A stretch of 64,000 nt of DNA. Origin: CADEEN01 sp963783785. Lineage in GTDB: Bacteria; Pseudomonadota; Gammaproteobacteria; Burkholderiales; Burkholderiaceae_C. The number at the start of each line of letters is the position of its first letter. Positions within the stretch are counted from its first letter, which is position 1. Below are positions 11,889 to 20,066 of the stretch, piece by piece. The stretch spans positions 203,455 to 267,454 of the forward strand of contig CAWAOQ010000009.1 in the NCBI GenBank assembly GCA_963783785.1, given 5' to 3'. The position numbers were made by a program, and so were the translations under genes. A model generated the notes under the pieces. That model saw only the letters and a program-made list of their open reading frames with translations, was not told the DNA's origin and made no database searches.

Positions 11889-12683
11889 TCAGCGCTTGAT
11901 GGCCGGAGCGCTCGAGACCGCCCCCTTGGCATTGACACCCATGAACACGCCGAGCGCGACAGTCACGTCGGACGCATAGCCGGGGAACGGGAAACGCTGC
12001 TGGCGGAAGCAGTCGTTCAGACGCCGTTGCATGGTCCACAGCTCGCCACTGCTGACGCGGTATGCCGGCCACGAAGCGAAGCCGACGGCGTCGCCAGGGT
12101 TCTTGGCCAGTTCCGGCAGGTCCTGCATGCGGATGCGTTTGCCCGGTTCGCCATGGCACGACGCACACGAGAAATCGTACGGCCCGGCGCGGTAGTAGAA
12201 AGCCCGCTTGCCGAGTTCGTACACGCGCCGCTCCTCGGCATGCCCTTGCGGCAGGGCCAGCTTCTCGCCCCGCGACGCGGCAGAGATCCACGCCGCCAGC
12301 GCCTCGATGCTGACCTGTTCGCCGCGGCCGAATGGCGTCTTGGCGATCTCCGCGGCGTTGAAGCCCTGCAGCACTTCCATGCAGGTCAGCAGTCGCGACT
12401 CGAGGTCCTGCACCTTCTTCGTGTCGGCGAAGTAGCGCGGCATCTCGACCCAGGCGCCCTTCACGACGCCGGGCCCCTTGCCGAGGTCACAGGCCTCGAG
12501 CGAAGCGCTCTTCGGGCCGCGCTTCTGCGTCCACAGGGCCTCGCCCTTGGCCTCGAACAACTCGGCGGGATTGCCGTCCTCCAGCAACCTGTAGTACTCG
12601 GGCACCACGGCAGGTGCCGGCTTCGGTTGCGCCCAGGCCGCCAGCGGTACCAGCAACGCGCAGACCACCCAGGTTCGCTTCAT
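11889..12683 (-). CDS. soxA: SoxA, c-type cytochrome of SoxAX (single haem motif)
   Basis: 264 residues with a signal peptide cut after AWA. Only one CxxCH is present (CASCH, residues 173-177). The other domain keeps Cys65 and Cys101 without a CxxCH, the arrangement of monohaem SoxA proteins in which those Cys form a disulfide. Cys225 (NDCFRQQRF) is placed as the cysteine that ligates the haem and takes part in catalysis, in line with the family's Cys-persulfide ligand. The gene is intact. It lies 25 bp upstream of soxZ's stop, in the order Y-Z-A-X-B. Confidence 0.95.
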   Translation of the reverse strand: MKRTWVVCALLVPLAAWAQPKPAPAVVPEYYRLLEDGNPAELFEAKGEALWTQKRGPKSASLEACDLGKGPGVVKGAWVEMPRYFADTKKVQDLESRLLTCMEVLQGFNAAEIAKTPFGRGEQVSIEALAAWISAASRGEKLALPQGHAEERRVYELGKRAFYYRAGPYDFSCASCHGEPGKRIRMQDLPELAKNPGDAVGFASWPAYRVSSGELWTMQRRLNDCFRQQRFPFPGYASDVTVALGVFMGVNAKGAVSSAPAIKR

Positions 12684-12708
12684 GGCAATTCCTTTCGCCT
12701 CGCGGGCC

Positions 12709-13020
12709 TCAGGCCACCGTGGCTTCGTCGGTGCGCTTGTCGCCCTTGTTGTCGACCCAGGAAATGGTGATCTTGTCGCCGGCCTTCGCGCCCTTGACGT
12801 TGAATTGCAGGAAGGGGTTCTTGGCCACCGCCGGCCCCCACTGCGCCGTCATCACGGTCTTGCCGTTGTGCTGTGCGGTCACGTCCTGGATGTGCCAGGC
12901 GGGGATCGTCTTGCCGGCGGCGTCCTTGCGCTGACCGGTTTCCATCTCATGGGCCATCAGCACACGCACCGTGGCCTTGTCACCCGCCACTTGAGCGCGA
13001 ATCTTCATCGGATCTGCCAT
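12709..13020 (-). CDS. soxZ: SoxZ, sulfur-carrier complex subunit
   Basis: 103 residues starting MADPMKIR, a typical SoxZ N-terminus; an in-frame upstream ATG adds six residues and is less likely. The protein is an immunoglobulin-like beta sandwich with no Cys and partners SoxY in the periplasm. It lacks a signal peptide, as usual for SoxZ, which is exported together with Tat-targeted SoxY. About 120 bp separate it from soxY, and that gap holds a palindromic repeat. Confidence 0.95.
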   Translation of the reverse strand: MADPMKIRAQVAGDKATVRVLMAHEMETGQRKDAAGKTIPAWHIQDVTAQHNGKTVMTAQWGPAVAKNPFLQFNVKGAKAGDKITISWVDNKGDKRTDEATVA

Positions 13021-13065
13021 CTCGGTCTCCTTGATCAACGAATAGTGTTTCAGCGCGGCTCAGGC

Positions 13066-13134
13066 CAGCGCCGGGCCGCTCCCAAGCGGCCTGAGCGCCC
13101 CCTCGGGGGGCAGCGAGTAAAGCGAGCGAGGGGC
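13066..13134. repeat. intergenic GC-rich palindromic repeat, copy 1
   Basis: A block of about 69 bp between soxY and soxZ, with GCCCCCTCGGGGGGC at its centre and AGCGAG...CGAGGGGC to the right. It closely matches the block at 48686-48750 (dsrF-dsrE gap) and resembles the one at 41974-42059 (dsrL-dsrJ gap). It has no coding potential and can fold into a strong hairpin. Confidence 0.75.
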
Positions 13135-13140
13135 AGAAAT

Positions 13141-13609
13141 CTACCCGCCGCAGCCGCCGAGCGTGACCTTGACTTCCTTCTGCGCGAACAGGACCTTGCC
13201 GTCGCCCATCATCGCCACCGCATAGACGTTGGACGATTGCCCCATCTTCACGCGCGTCGAGATGCTGGGATCGACGGCGTCGGTGAGATCGAACATCGCA
13301 GCCAGGATGTTCGGGTTCTTCTCCACCAGCACCAGCAGGCGCTTGGCGCCCGGCAGCGTCGTCGCAGCGGCGATCGGCACCACCGCGCCGTTCTCGGCGA
13401 TGTCCGGGCCGGTCACGCGTGACGTCCTTGCTCTCGACCGGCGCGCCGGCGCCGAGCGCCTTCATCAACTCGGCCATGGTCTTGGCGGCGAAGGCGTTGG
13501 CGTTGTAGGCCGCAGCCTGGGCCTGGGCCAGGCCCGGCAACAGGCCGATCGACGCCAGCATCGCTGCGACCTTGGCCGAATGGGAAAGCATGTCTCGACG
13601 CGTGGGCAT
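13141..13609 (-). CDS. soxY: SoxY, thiosulfate-carrying protein, one frameshift
   Basis: SoxY carries the pathway intermediates on its C-terminal Cys. The product starts MPTRRDMLSH, a Tat leader with the twin Arg, and ends with the diagnostic GGCGG. The frame changes near 13418, joining VESKDVT to TGPDIAENGAVVPI; the length is one base over. The gene opens the soxYZAXB set. About 170 bp upstream, before the YeeE-type gene, hold no gene. Confidence 0.94.
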
Positions 13610-13781
13610 GAGAAATCTCCTTTATCCGAATACGCAAATGGTCGAGTCAATCTCAACGAATCCGAACCGGGGCAACCCTAAGCGGCCCAAGCCATCTTGG
13701 GCAAATGCCCCGCGATCGGCCGTGTACGCGACGCGGCATCGGCATGCCGCCCCGCGACACCGGATCCGCCGGCCTCGCGCC

Positions 13782-14909
13782 TCAGTCGTCTTCCTGTTCG
13801 AGACGCCAGTGCGTGTAGTGCAGCGTCGCCAGCGATCCGGCGACGATGCCGGCCACCGCGATGAAGGATCCGATCGCCAGCGTCGACATGCCCGACAGCC
13901 CCTGCCCCACCGTGCAACCCAGTGCCGTGACGCCGCCGAAGCCCATCAGCACGGCGCCGCCCAGCTGGTTGCGCATGTCGGTCAACGACGCGAAGCCTTC
14001 CCAGCGGAAGGTGCGCGCACGCAGCGATTGGGCCGCGGAACCGAGCACCACGCCGATCACGCTGGCGATGCCGAAGGTGGCATGCAGTGACTTGTCGGTC
14101 CAGAGCATCAGCAACTCGAGCCCATAGGCCAGCGGCCCGACGAAGCTCATCGACTCGAGCGTGCGCGAATTGGTGCCGAAGTAGCTGAACTCCAGCGTCT
14201 CGGTGTTCTCGCCAAAGCCCAGGTGACCGGTGACATACCAGCCCGCCGCGATCAGCAACCCGATCACGAGCGCGCCGACGACCTGCGTGGTGTTGGCGCG
14301 AAAACGCTTGTCGGCGAACACGAAGGCCAGCAACGCCAGCACCAGCACCGCCGCGGTGGCGAGGTGGGCCGCCGCGGGGGCCATGCCCGTCAGTTTGGCC
14401 ACCGCGGTGGCCAGGCTCTGGTCCTTCCAGCCGAGATCGGCCAGATTCAACGCCACCGGATCGAGCAGGCTGGCACGCCACTGCCCGAACAAGCCCTTGA
14501 GCGTCATGTACGCCGCAATCGCCACGAACACCAGCACCACCAGCGAGCGCACGCTGCCATGACCCAGGCGCACCAGGTTCTTGTTGGCACAGCCGCCACC
14601 GAGCGTCATGCCGACGCCGAAGGTCAGGCCGCCCACCAGCAGCGACAGCCACGGCAACGTCGGGCGCTGGACAATGGCCTTGGCCAGATCGACCTGGCCG
14701 GCGAGCGCCAGCAGCGTGACCCCCAGCATCGCCACCGCGATGGCCAGCAGCCACATCCGCATGCGGCCCCAATGGCCCATGTTGACGATGTCGGCCACCG
14801 CGCCCATGACGCAGAAATGGGACTTGTTGGCGATCGCGCCGAAGACGAACGCCAGCGCGAAACCGCCCCAGATGACGATCGTCGCGAAGTTGCCTGGTGC
14901 TGCCTCCAT
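13782..14909 (-). CDS. YeeE/YedE family transporter, likely thiosulfate uptake (TsuA-type)
   Basis: 375 residues with about nine hydrophobic segments. Both Cys-containing signature loops of the family are present: GGGCANKNLVRLGHGS (about residue 108) and ALGCTVGQGLSG (about residue 325), plus KSHFCVMGA near the N-terminus. In characterised members these conserved Cys line the thiosulfate path across the inner membrane. Here the gene precedes soxY and follows a TusA/DsrE pair. Cytoplasmic sulfur uptake feeding the carrier proteins is therefore plausible, but it is inferred from context. Confidence 0.82.
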   Translation of the reverse strand: MEAAPGNFATIVIWGGFALAFVFGAIANKSHFCVMGAVADIVNMGHWGRMRMWLLAIAVAMLGVTLLALAGQVDLAKAIVQRPTLPWLSLLVGGLTFGVGMTLGGGCANKNLVRLGHGSVRSLVVLVFVAIAAYMTLKGLFGQWRASLLDPVALNLADLGWKDQSLATAVAKLTGMAPAAAHLATAAVLVLALLAFVFADKRFRANTTQVVGALVIGLLIAAGWYVTGHLGFGENTETLEFSYFGTNSRTLESMSFVGPLAYGLELLMLWTDKSLHATFGIASVIGVVLGSAAQSLRARTFRWEGFASLTDMRNQLGGAVLMGFGGVTALGCTVGQGLSGMSTLAIGSFIAVAGIVAGSLATLHYTHWRLEQEDD

Positions 14910-14930
14910 CGCTTGCGCCCCCCGCTCTGG

Positions 14931-15808
14931 CTATGGGCCCGCGACCCCGGCGAGCCGGCCCATTGTCGTGTGGATCGCATCCGGTGCGCGCACGATGCCC
15001 ATGAACTGGCCCATGCCCAACGCCGGCCACGACAGCGCGATGCGGTAGCGGCCATACAGCGCGTAGACGTTGTTGCCGACGATGTAGATCTCGTAGGGCA
15101 GTGCGGCAACATGGTCCGGGCCGATCTTGCCGGCCCACCACGCCTCGCCCTGCTCGGGGTCATTGAGCGCAACGCCGATCACCGCCAGGCGACTCTCCGG
15201 CATCACGACTTCGTAGACCTTGGCCGTGCCGGCCACGTTCTTGGCGAGGTTGTCCTGCACCGTGCGCAAGGCCTCGTCGAAGCTGGCGAAGCTGCGCAAG
15301 CTCGTTGCGCCCCGAGTCGATGCGCTCCATGCCGATCATGTAGCGATAGTTCGCGAGCTCGGCCGCGGGCACGTCGCCACCGAAGCCCGCCCCGGCACCG
15401 AGCGCCTTGGCCAGGCGTTCCTGCGCCGAGCGCACCGCGGGCTGAGCGGCGTCGAAGCCCGCGCGCAGATAGGCGCGGTACCAATACTCCGGATTCATGT
15501 ACGACACGGTGCCGTCGCTCTTGACGCCGACGCGCAGCGCTGGCGCCGACGATGGCGACACCGCCGGCGGCACGGACGGCATCGAGCAGTGCCTTGTCGG
15601 TGACGACCAGGCTGCCATGCTGTGGCAATCCCTTGGGCTGGTGCCTGCCGACGACCACGAAACCCTCGGCCTGCAGCTTGCGCTCGACCTGTGCGAGTTG
15701 TGTCTTGACGTCGGCGGCGGGCAGCTTCTCGCCACTCACGTAGGGCGGCAACGCCCAGCAGACGGCGGTCGACACCGTCAGCAGCACGCCCGCGATGAGC
15801 TGTCTCAT
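14931..15808 (-). CDS. unknown exported protein in the sox operon, two frameshifts
   Basis: The start MRQLIAGVLLTVSTAVCWA at 15808 is a signal peptide. The mature part contains LVVTDKALLDAVRAAGG, then in the next frame ALRVGVKSDGTVSYMNPEYW and ELANYRYMIGMERIDSG, then in a third frame ASFDEALRTVQDNLAKN to ALGMGQFMGIVRAP. The switches lie near 15535 and 15300. The repeated pattern of a helix followed by a V-V-V strand and the NPEYW motif suggests a DUF302-like fold, but I am not certain. It sits between tsuA-like and dsrE3A-like genes, so it is probably a sulfur-related periplasmic protein of unknown function. Confidence 0.6.
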
Positions 15809-15893
15809 GGTCGGCCCCAAGGTTGCGGTTCGCGCCGCAGGCACGCGCTGATGCTGCGGCAGGAGTCTCGTGCCGCAGCGCCGGCCCGAACGC

Positions 15894-16364
15894 TCAGATG
15901 AACAGGCAGACGTCGGTCTCGCCGGCGAATCCCATGAAGGTTGCCGCGCCACCGTATTCGATGCCGTCGATGAAGTCACTCTTGTCGAACTCGAACAGAT
16001 CGACCGTCATCTGGCAGGCGATGAACTTGACGTCGGATTCGATGCAGACTTCGCGCAACTCCTCGAGCGAGGCCACGCCCTTCTTCTTCATCTTGGCCTT
16101 CATCATCGTCGTGGCCATCCATTCCATGCCGGGCAGCATCTGCACGATGACAGGCATCGGCACCGGCATCGGCATCGCCGGGTTGGCCAGCGGGCTGATC
16201 GCGATCCCGCTCAAGTCCTTGCGCAGCAATTGCAGGCCATAGAAGGTGAAGAAGACCTGCACCTCCCAGCCCAGCGCCGCGGCCGTCGAGGCCAGGATCA
16301 GCGGTGGGTACGCCATGTCGAGCGCGCCCTTGGTGGCGATGATCGCCATTTTCTTTGCAGCCAT
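15894..16364 (-). CDS. DsrE3A-like cytoplasmic sulfurtransferase
   Basis: 156 residues of the DsrE/DsrF/DrsH-like family: MAAKKMAIIATKGALDMAYP at the N-terminus, a Met/Pro-rich loop (PAMPMPVPMPVIVQMLPGM), and a conserved active-site Cys in FIACQMTVDLF (around residue 118) with another in REVCIES. DsrE3A proteins pass persulfide sulfur to and from TusA. The gene is 46 bp downstream of tusA, the linkage seen in most sulfur oxidisers, although no sHdr genes are present here. Thus it probably acts as a relay towards DsrEFH. Confidence 0.85.
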   Translation of the reverse strand: MAAKKMAIIATKGALDMAYPPLILASTAAALGWEVQVFFTFYGLQLLRKDLSGIAISPLANPAMPMPVPMPVIVQMLPGMEWMATTMMKAKMKKKGVASLEELREVCIESDVKFIACQMTVDLFEFDKSDFIDGIEYGGAATFMGFAGETDVCLFI

Positions 16365-16410
16365 CGAATCTCCAGGTGAATTGGCGCGCGGTTGCAGCGA
16401 CCTGCGGCGC

Positions 16411-16638
16411 TCAGGCCTTCTTCAGGAAGAAGACGTACTTGTTGTTCTCGGTGGTCGACGACAGCAGGGCGTTGCCGGTCTGCTCGGCGAAGGCCTCCAT
16501 GTCGCACACCGACCCGGGGTCGGTGGCGATCACGCGCAGCACCTGGCCCGACGTCATGCCGGCCAGGGACTTCTTGGTCTTGACGATCGGCATCGGGCAA
16601 GCGAGGCCCGAAGCGTCGAATTCCTTGTCAAAGTTCAT
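16411..16638 (-). CDS. tusA: TusA family sulfur carrier
   Basis: 75 residues with the family signature LACPMPIVKTKKSL, whose Cys carries persulfide. In sulfur oxidisers TusA hands sulfane sulfur to DsrEFH. A further Cys (SVCDMEAF) is typical of this subgroup. It begins the sox-linked operon, and 63-99 bp upstream of its ATG lie two inverted repeats like those at the soeA and dsrA promoters. Confidence 0.92.
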   Translation of the reverse strand: MNFDKEFDASGLACPMPIVKTKKSLAGMTSGQVLRVIATDPGSVCDMEAFAEQTGNALLSSTTENNKYVFFLKKA

Positions 16639-16700
16639 GCATCTCTCCGTCGCATTGGCGAAACCCGAGTATTACGTTGGAGCGCGCCGCCCCCGTCTAT

Positions 16701-16737
16701 TACCGCGATGGGTGATGGGCCGTAGCCCATCCGGGTA
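16701..16737. promoter_or_regulatory. tandem inverted repeats upstream of tusA
   Basis: Two 15-bp imperfect inverted repeats, TACCGCGATGGGTGA (16701-16715) and, on the minus strand, TACCCGGATGGGCTA (16723-16737). Their centres are 22 bp apart and 70 and 92 bp upstream of the tusA ATG. The second matches the copy beside dsrA (TACCCGGAAGGGTTA) at 13 of 15 bases. They are probably operators for a dimeric regulator. Confidence 0.55.
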
Positions 16738-16759
16738 GTCGGCGCGCCTGCCAGGCAGC

Positions 16760-18058
16760 TCAGAACTTGCGGCCCCACGCGAAGCCGATGCTGGATTGCT
16801 TCATGCCGATGGTCTCGCTGCCGCCCGCGCCTGCTTGCTGGAACACGTTGTCGAAGAACGACGCGCCGGTGACGGTCTTGCGCGGCGCCACCATGAAGGC
16901 ACCGGTGATCTCGTTGTCCTTGTCCAGTGCATAGGTGAAGCCCGCGGTGTAGTGGTCCTTCATCACCCCCGGCGCCAGGATGTTGAAGGTGACATCGCGC
17001 GGGATGATCGGGTTGTCGCCGTGGTTGTAACCGGCGCGCAGCGTCCAGGCCTCGGACATGCGCCAGGACACACCGAGCTTGAAGACGTCGATGTCCTGCC
17101 AGCCGAAGCCGGGGCCGTTGGCGGCACCCAGCGGGGCCACCGGCGGCTGGCTCGGGTTGCTGACCGACTTGGCGTCGCTGTAGTAGATGCGCCCGTAGTC
17201 GAGCGCGATGGTCACCGCCGGTGTCGGCATGAACGCCACGCCGAGGTTGAAGTTCGACGGGATGTCGAAGCCACCGTTTTCGGCGAACAAGCCCTTGTAC
17301 TTGTCGAACTCGCTCATGCTCATCTTCGGCGCGTAGGCCGCGCCGATCGTCACCATGTCGGTGAGGCGCCCCTGGTAGCCCAGGCGCAGGCCCACGCCGG
17401 TGGAGCTGTCGGTGCCCCTGTTCGTGAGATTGCTCGGATCGCCACTCAGGCTTCCAAACGCTTGCAGGCCGGTCGCCTCGAAGCGCTGGTACCCCAGCAG
17501 CAACGACACACCCACGGCATGCTGCGCATTGAGCTTGTAGGCCACGGTCGGCGCAATGATCAGTTGCATCAGGTCGACGCCGAGCCCGCCGCTGCCGCAC
17601 AGGATGTTGGCGGGAACAAAGGTTCCGGTCGGGGTCGGGCACTGGAAATTGCCCTGCGGGTACGAGGTGTTCAGACCGCCGTTGCCATAGACCGACAGGC
17701 CCACCGACATGTCGCTGCTCATCATGCGGTTGTAGCCGAACTCGGGCACCAGAAACGCCGTCTTGCCGCTGTCGACAAAACCATTGATGGGCGTGATCGG
17801 CGAGCCGCTGCGTTCGGAGTCGCGCTTGGGCATGAACACGTCGGCGCCGAGGTCCATGCGGCTGCCGGCAAACACCATCCCGGCGGGGTTGGTGGCGCCG
17901 CCGAGGCTGTCCTGCGCCAGCGCGGTGGAGGCGCCGCCCATGCCCTTGGCCTTGAGGCCGTAGCCGTGCGCGAAGTAGCCGTTGGTGGCGAGCGCCGGGC
18001 CGGCGATGCAGGCGGCAACGACGGGAAGGAATCGGAAGATCGATTGCGAGCGTTTCAT
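16760..18058 (-). CDS. FadL/OmpP1/TodX family outer-membrane transporter
   Basis: About 432 residues from MKRSQSIFRF. After the signal peptide the mature N-terminus ATNGYFAHGYGLKAKGMGGA carries the NG...G.G.K..GMGGA hatch motif of FadL-type porins, and the rest is beta-rich, ending with the outer-membrane terminal WGRKF. FadL proteins move hydrophobic compounds across the outer membrane. The position next to sulfur genes makes uptake of a hydrophobic sulfur compound conceivable, but nothing in the sequence shows the substrate. The gene is intact. Confidence 0.85.
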   Translation of the reverse strand: MKRSQSIFRFLPVVAACIAGPALATNGYFAHGYGLKAKGMGGASTALAQDSLGGATNPAGMVFAGSRMDLGADVFMPKRDSERSGSPITPINGFVDSGKTAFLVPEFGYNRMMSSDMSVGLSVYGNGGLNTSYPQGNFQCPTPTGTFVPANILCGSGGLGVDLMQLIIAPTVAYKLNAQHAVGVSLLLGYQRFEATGLQAFGSLSGDPSNLTNRGTDSSTGVGLRLGYQGRLTDMVTIGAAYAPKMSMSEFDKYKGLFAENGGFDIPSNFNLGVAFMPTPAVTIALDYGRIYYSDAKSVSNPSQPPVAPLGAANGPGFGWQDIDVFKLGVSWRMSEAWTLRAGYNHGDNPIIPRDVTFNILAPGVMKDHYTAGFTYALDKDNEITGAFMVAPRKTVTGASFFDNVFQQAGAGGSETIGMKQSSIGFAWGRKF

Positions 18059-18142
18059 GCGTGTCTCCTCGGGTGGGATAGGGTGAGGTTGGTTGTGCGA
18101 ATCGGTGGTGGAACGTGTTGTGGTGCGGTGCGGTGGCATCGG

Positions 18143-18769
18143 TCACCATCGAGCCAGCAAGCGTCCGTCGACGACCTTGCTTTCCCAGCGCTTGAGCGGG
18201 CTGTCACCCTTGTCGGTGCATTGCCCCGAGCGAACGTCGAAGACCCAGCCATGTTTCGGACAGGTCAGCGTGGTACCTTGCAGTGCGAGATGCGGGATGT
18301 TGGTGGTCTGGTGCGGGCAACGGCTGTCGAACACCTTCCAGCCGTCGTCGGCGTGGTGCACGAACAGGCCACGGCCGTCGCAGTCGACGCGCGTCACGCC
18401 ACCAGGCGCGAGATCGGCGGTGGCCATCACGTCGTGCCACTGCCCCTCGGCGCCGAGTGCCGCGGGCTGGAACTCCGGCAGGTCCAGCGCCAGGATGATG
18501 TCCACCGCCCACACGATCTTGGCCAGGCCCAGCGCCGGAAACGCCATCAGCAGCGCATCGAGCACCTCGGCCGGCGTGCAACCGTCGCGCAGCGCACGAC
18601 CCAGGTACTGGCGAAACCCCCGCTCGGTCTGCGCGTGCACCTTGGTGATCACCGAGATCAGGTCGCGCGTCTTCGGATCGAGGTGCTTGCCCGCATCCTT
18701 CAGGAAACTGAAGTAGTGGCCCATCGCCTCGGGACGGGCCTTGACGAGAAAGTTCAGCGCGTCGCTCAT
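18143..18769 (-). CDS. carboxymuconolactone decarboxylase-like domain fused to a Rieske domain
   Basis: 208 residues. Residues 1-100 form a helical AhpD/CMD-like domain (KTRDLISVITKVHAQTERGF, AEVLDALLMAFPALG), but without the CxxC of peroxidatic AhpD. Residues 105-208 form a Rieske domain with both iron-sulfur boxes intact (CPHQTTNI and CPKHGW). Such a fusion would be a small soluble redox protein of unknown role. Its ATG overlaps the TGA of the upstream stress-protein gene, so it belongs to the soe-linked operon. Confidence 0.75.
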   Translation of the reverse strand: MSDALNFLVKARPEAMGHYFSFLKDAGKHLDPKTRDLISVITKVHAQTERGFRQYLGRALRDGCTPAEVLDALLMAFPALGLAKIVWAVDIILALDLPEFQPAALGAEGQWHDVMATADLAPGGVTRVDCDGRGLFVHHADDGWKVFDSRCPHQTTNIPHLALQGTTLTCPKHGWVFDVRSGQCTDKGDSPLKRWESKVVDGRLLARW

Positions 18770-19623
18770 GTCACTCCATTCTCCGCAGGTAACGGTGAAA
18801 CGCAAACCAGCACCGGGCACTCGGCCAGGCCGACGACCTTCTGGGCCACGCTGCCGATCCAGGCGCGCGACAGCCGCGTCGCGCCATGGCGACCGAGCAC
18901 GATCAGGTCGGCGCCGACACGGCGCGCCGCTTCGAGTATCTGTGCGTGCGGCTTGCCGGCGAGGACTTCGCCGTCGGCCGCAGCACCCAGTGAGCGCGCA
19001 TGCGCCACCGCGGCGGCCAGCGCCCGCTGCGCACCGCTGTCAGCGGGCCCCGCTTCGGCCACGCAGACCACCGCGAGCGGCAGTCCGGCATCGACCGCGA
19101 CGCGCGCAGCCAGCGCGACGGTTTCCAACGCCACCGCGGCAGGATCGACGGCGACCAGCACGCGCCGGCGCCAGAACTGCGCCTCCCGCGCGTTGACGAG
19201 CACGCTGCAGGGCGCATGGGCGACGACCTTGCTGACCATCTCGCCCAGCAGCAGGTTGGCCAGCAGGCCGGGGCGGCCGCGGCGGCGGATGATGATCAGG
19301 TCGGCCTGCGTCGCCGTGGCCTCGTCGACGATCTCGCGGTAGGGCTCGGGGCCACGGCGTACCTGGACCGCCAGGCGCACGCCTTGCGCCGCGGCGAGCG
19401 CCTGCAGGTGATGCAGCTTGTCGGCGACGACCGCATCGCCGCGCGCCGCGAGTTCGGGCGCCACCGCGTCGTACTCCGGGTTGCCGACCATCGGCAGCAC
19501 GGTGGCCAACGGCTCGCCGCGGCGCGCGGCCAGCGCCAATGCCACGCGCTCGGCGCCGACGTCGAACTCCGAATGCTCGGTGGCCAGCAGCGGCCGGGCG
19601 AAGACGGCGGTGGCGGCAGTCAT
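18766..19623 (-). CDS. tandem universal stress protein (UspA) family
   Basis: 285 residues made of two Usp domains. Each shows the strand-helix pattern, and each ends near a nucleotide-binding loop: residues 110-140 (RRRGRPGLLANLLLGEM..V) and residues 250-275 (GRHGATRLSRAWIGS). The gene overlaps the next one by an ATGA junction and lies 2 bp from the upstream gene, so translation is coupled. Its role with sulfite oxidation is unknown. Confidence 0.8.
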   Translation of the reverse strand: MTAATAVFARPLLATEHSEFDVGAERVALALAARRGEPLATVLPMVGNPEYDAVAPELAARGDAVVADKLHHLQALAAAQGVRLAVQVRRGPEPYREIVDEATATQADLIIIRRRGRPGLLANLLLGEMVSKVVAHAPCSVLVNAREAQFWRRRVLVAVDPAAVALETVALAARVAVDAGLPLAVVCVAEAGPADSGAQRALAAAVAHARSLGAAADGEVLAGKPHAQILEAARRVGADLIVLGRHGATRLSRAWIGSVAQKVVGLAECPVLVCVSPLPAENGVT

Positions 19624-19625
19624 TT

Positions 19626-20066
19626 TCAGTGCCCCCCGCCGAACACGCCCGCCGCAGCGACCAGCAGCACGGCCATCTGGGCCAGGCACAGGCCGAGATA
19701 GGCCCGGTCGCCACGCCGGCGATACAGCGGCAGCAGCGACAACAGGCACACGCCGGAACAGCCGGCCAGCACGGCGATGCCGACGAAGCCCAGCACGTCG
19801 CCATGCTGCAGCATCGTGATCCATTGCCAGCCCGTCGGCGCGCCAGTCAGCTCCAGATAGCGCGCCACCGGCTGGTCCCACAACTCGGGCAGCCGGTGCC
19901 GCGGCACCTGCGACGGCAGCACGCCCGCGTTGTAGACCACGAAGCTGATCACCAGCGCGGCCAGGCCGATGCGTGTGCCCCAGTCGAGCAGCCGCGCGTA
20001 GCGCAGCTGCACTGTCGTCGACGGCGACCGCGGTCGGCGCAGCGGGCGCGGGGGGGCCTGATTCAC
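19626..20066 (-). CDS. small membrane protein linked to TauE/SafE (DUF1634-like)
   Basis: 146 residues from a GTG at 20066 that overlaps the tauE stop (GTGA). There are three hydrophobic segments (GTRIGLAALVISFVVYNAG, HGDVLGFVGIAVLAGCSG and LGLCLAQMAVLLVAAAGVFG). Small membrane proteins with this layout (DUF1634-like) often accompany TauE-type permeases. I infer that it is an accessory subunit of the permease, from its spacing and membrane pattern only. Confidence 0.55.
   Translation of the reverse strand: MNQAPPRPLRRPRSPSTTVQLRYARLLDWGTRIGLAALVISFVVYNAGVLPSQVPRHRLPELWDQPVARYLELTGAPTGWQWITMLQHGDVLGFVGIAVLAGCSGVCLLSLLPLYRRRGDRAYLGLCLAQMAVLLVAAAGVFGGGH

Noticed and set aside
9419..13609. Decayed sox operon because of several frameshifts
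   Set aside because: All catalytic and haem motifs and the SoxY GGCGG end are intact, and the same kind of indel hits unrelated essential genes such as pal and tolB, so assembly errors are more likely.
16796..19342. Plus-strand frame of 848 residues opposite FadL, Rieske and Usp genes
   Set aside because: Its composition is Arg/His/Val-rich, as expected for the reverse of GC-rich codons, and the minus strand has three intact genes.
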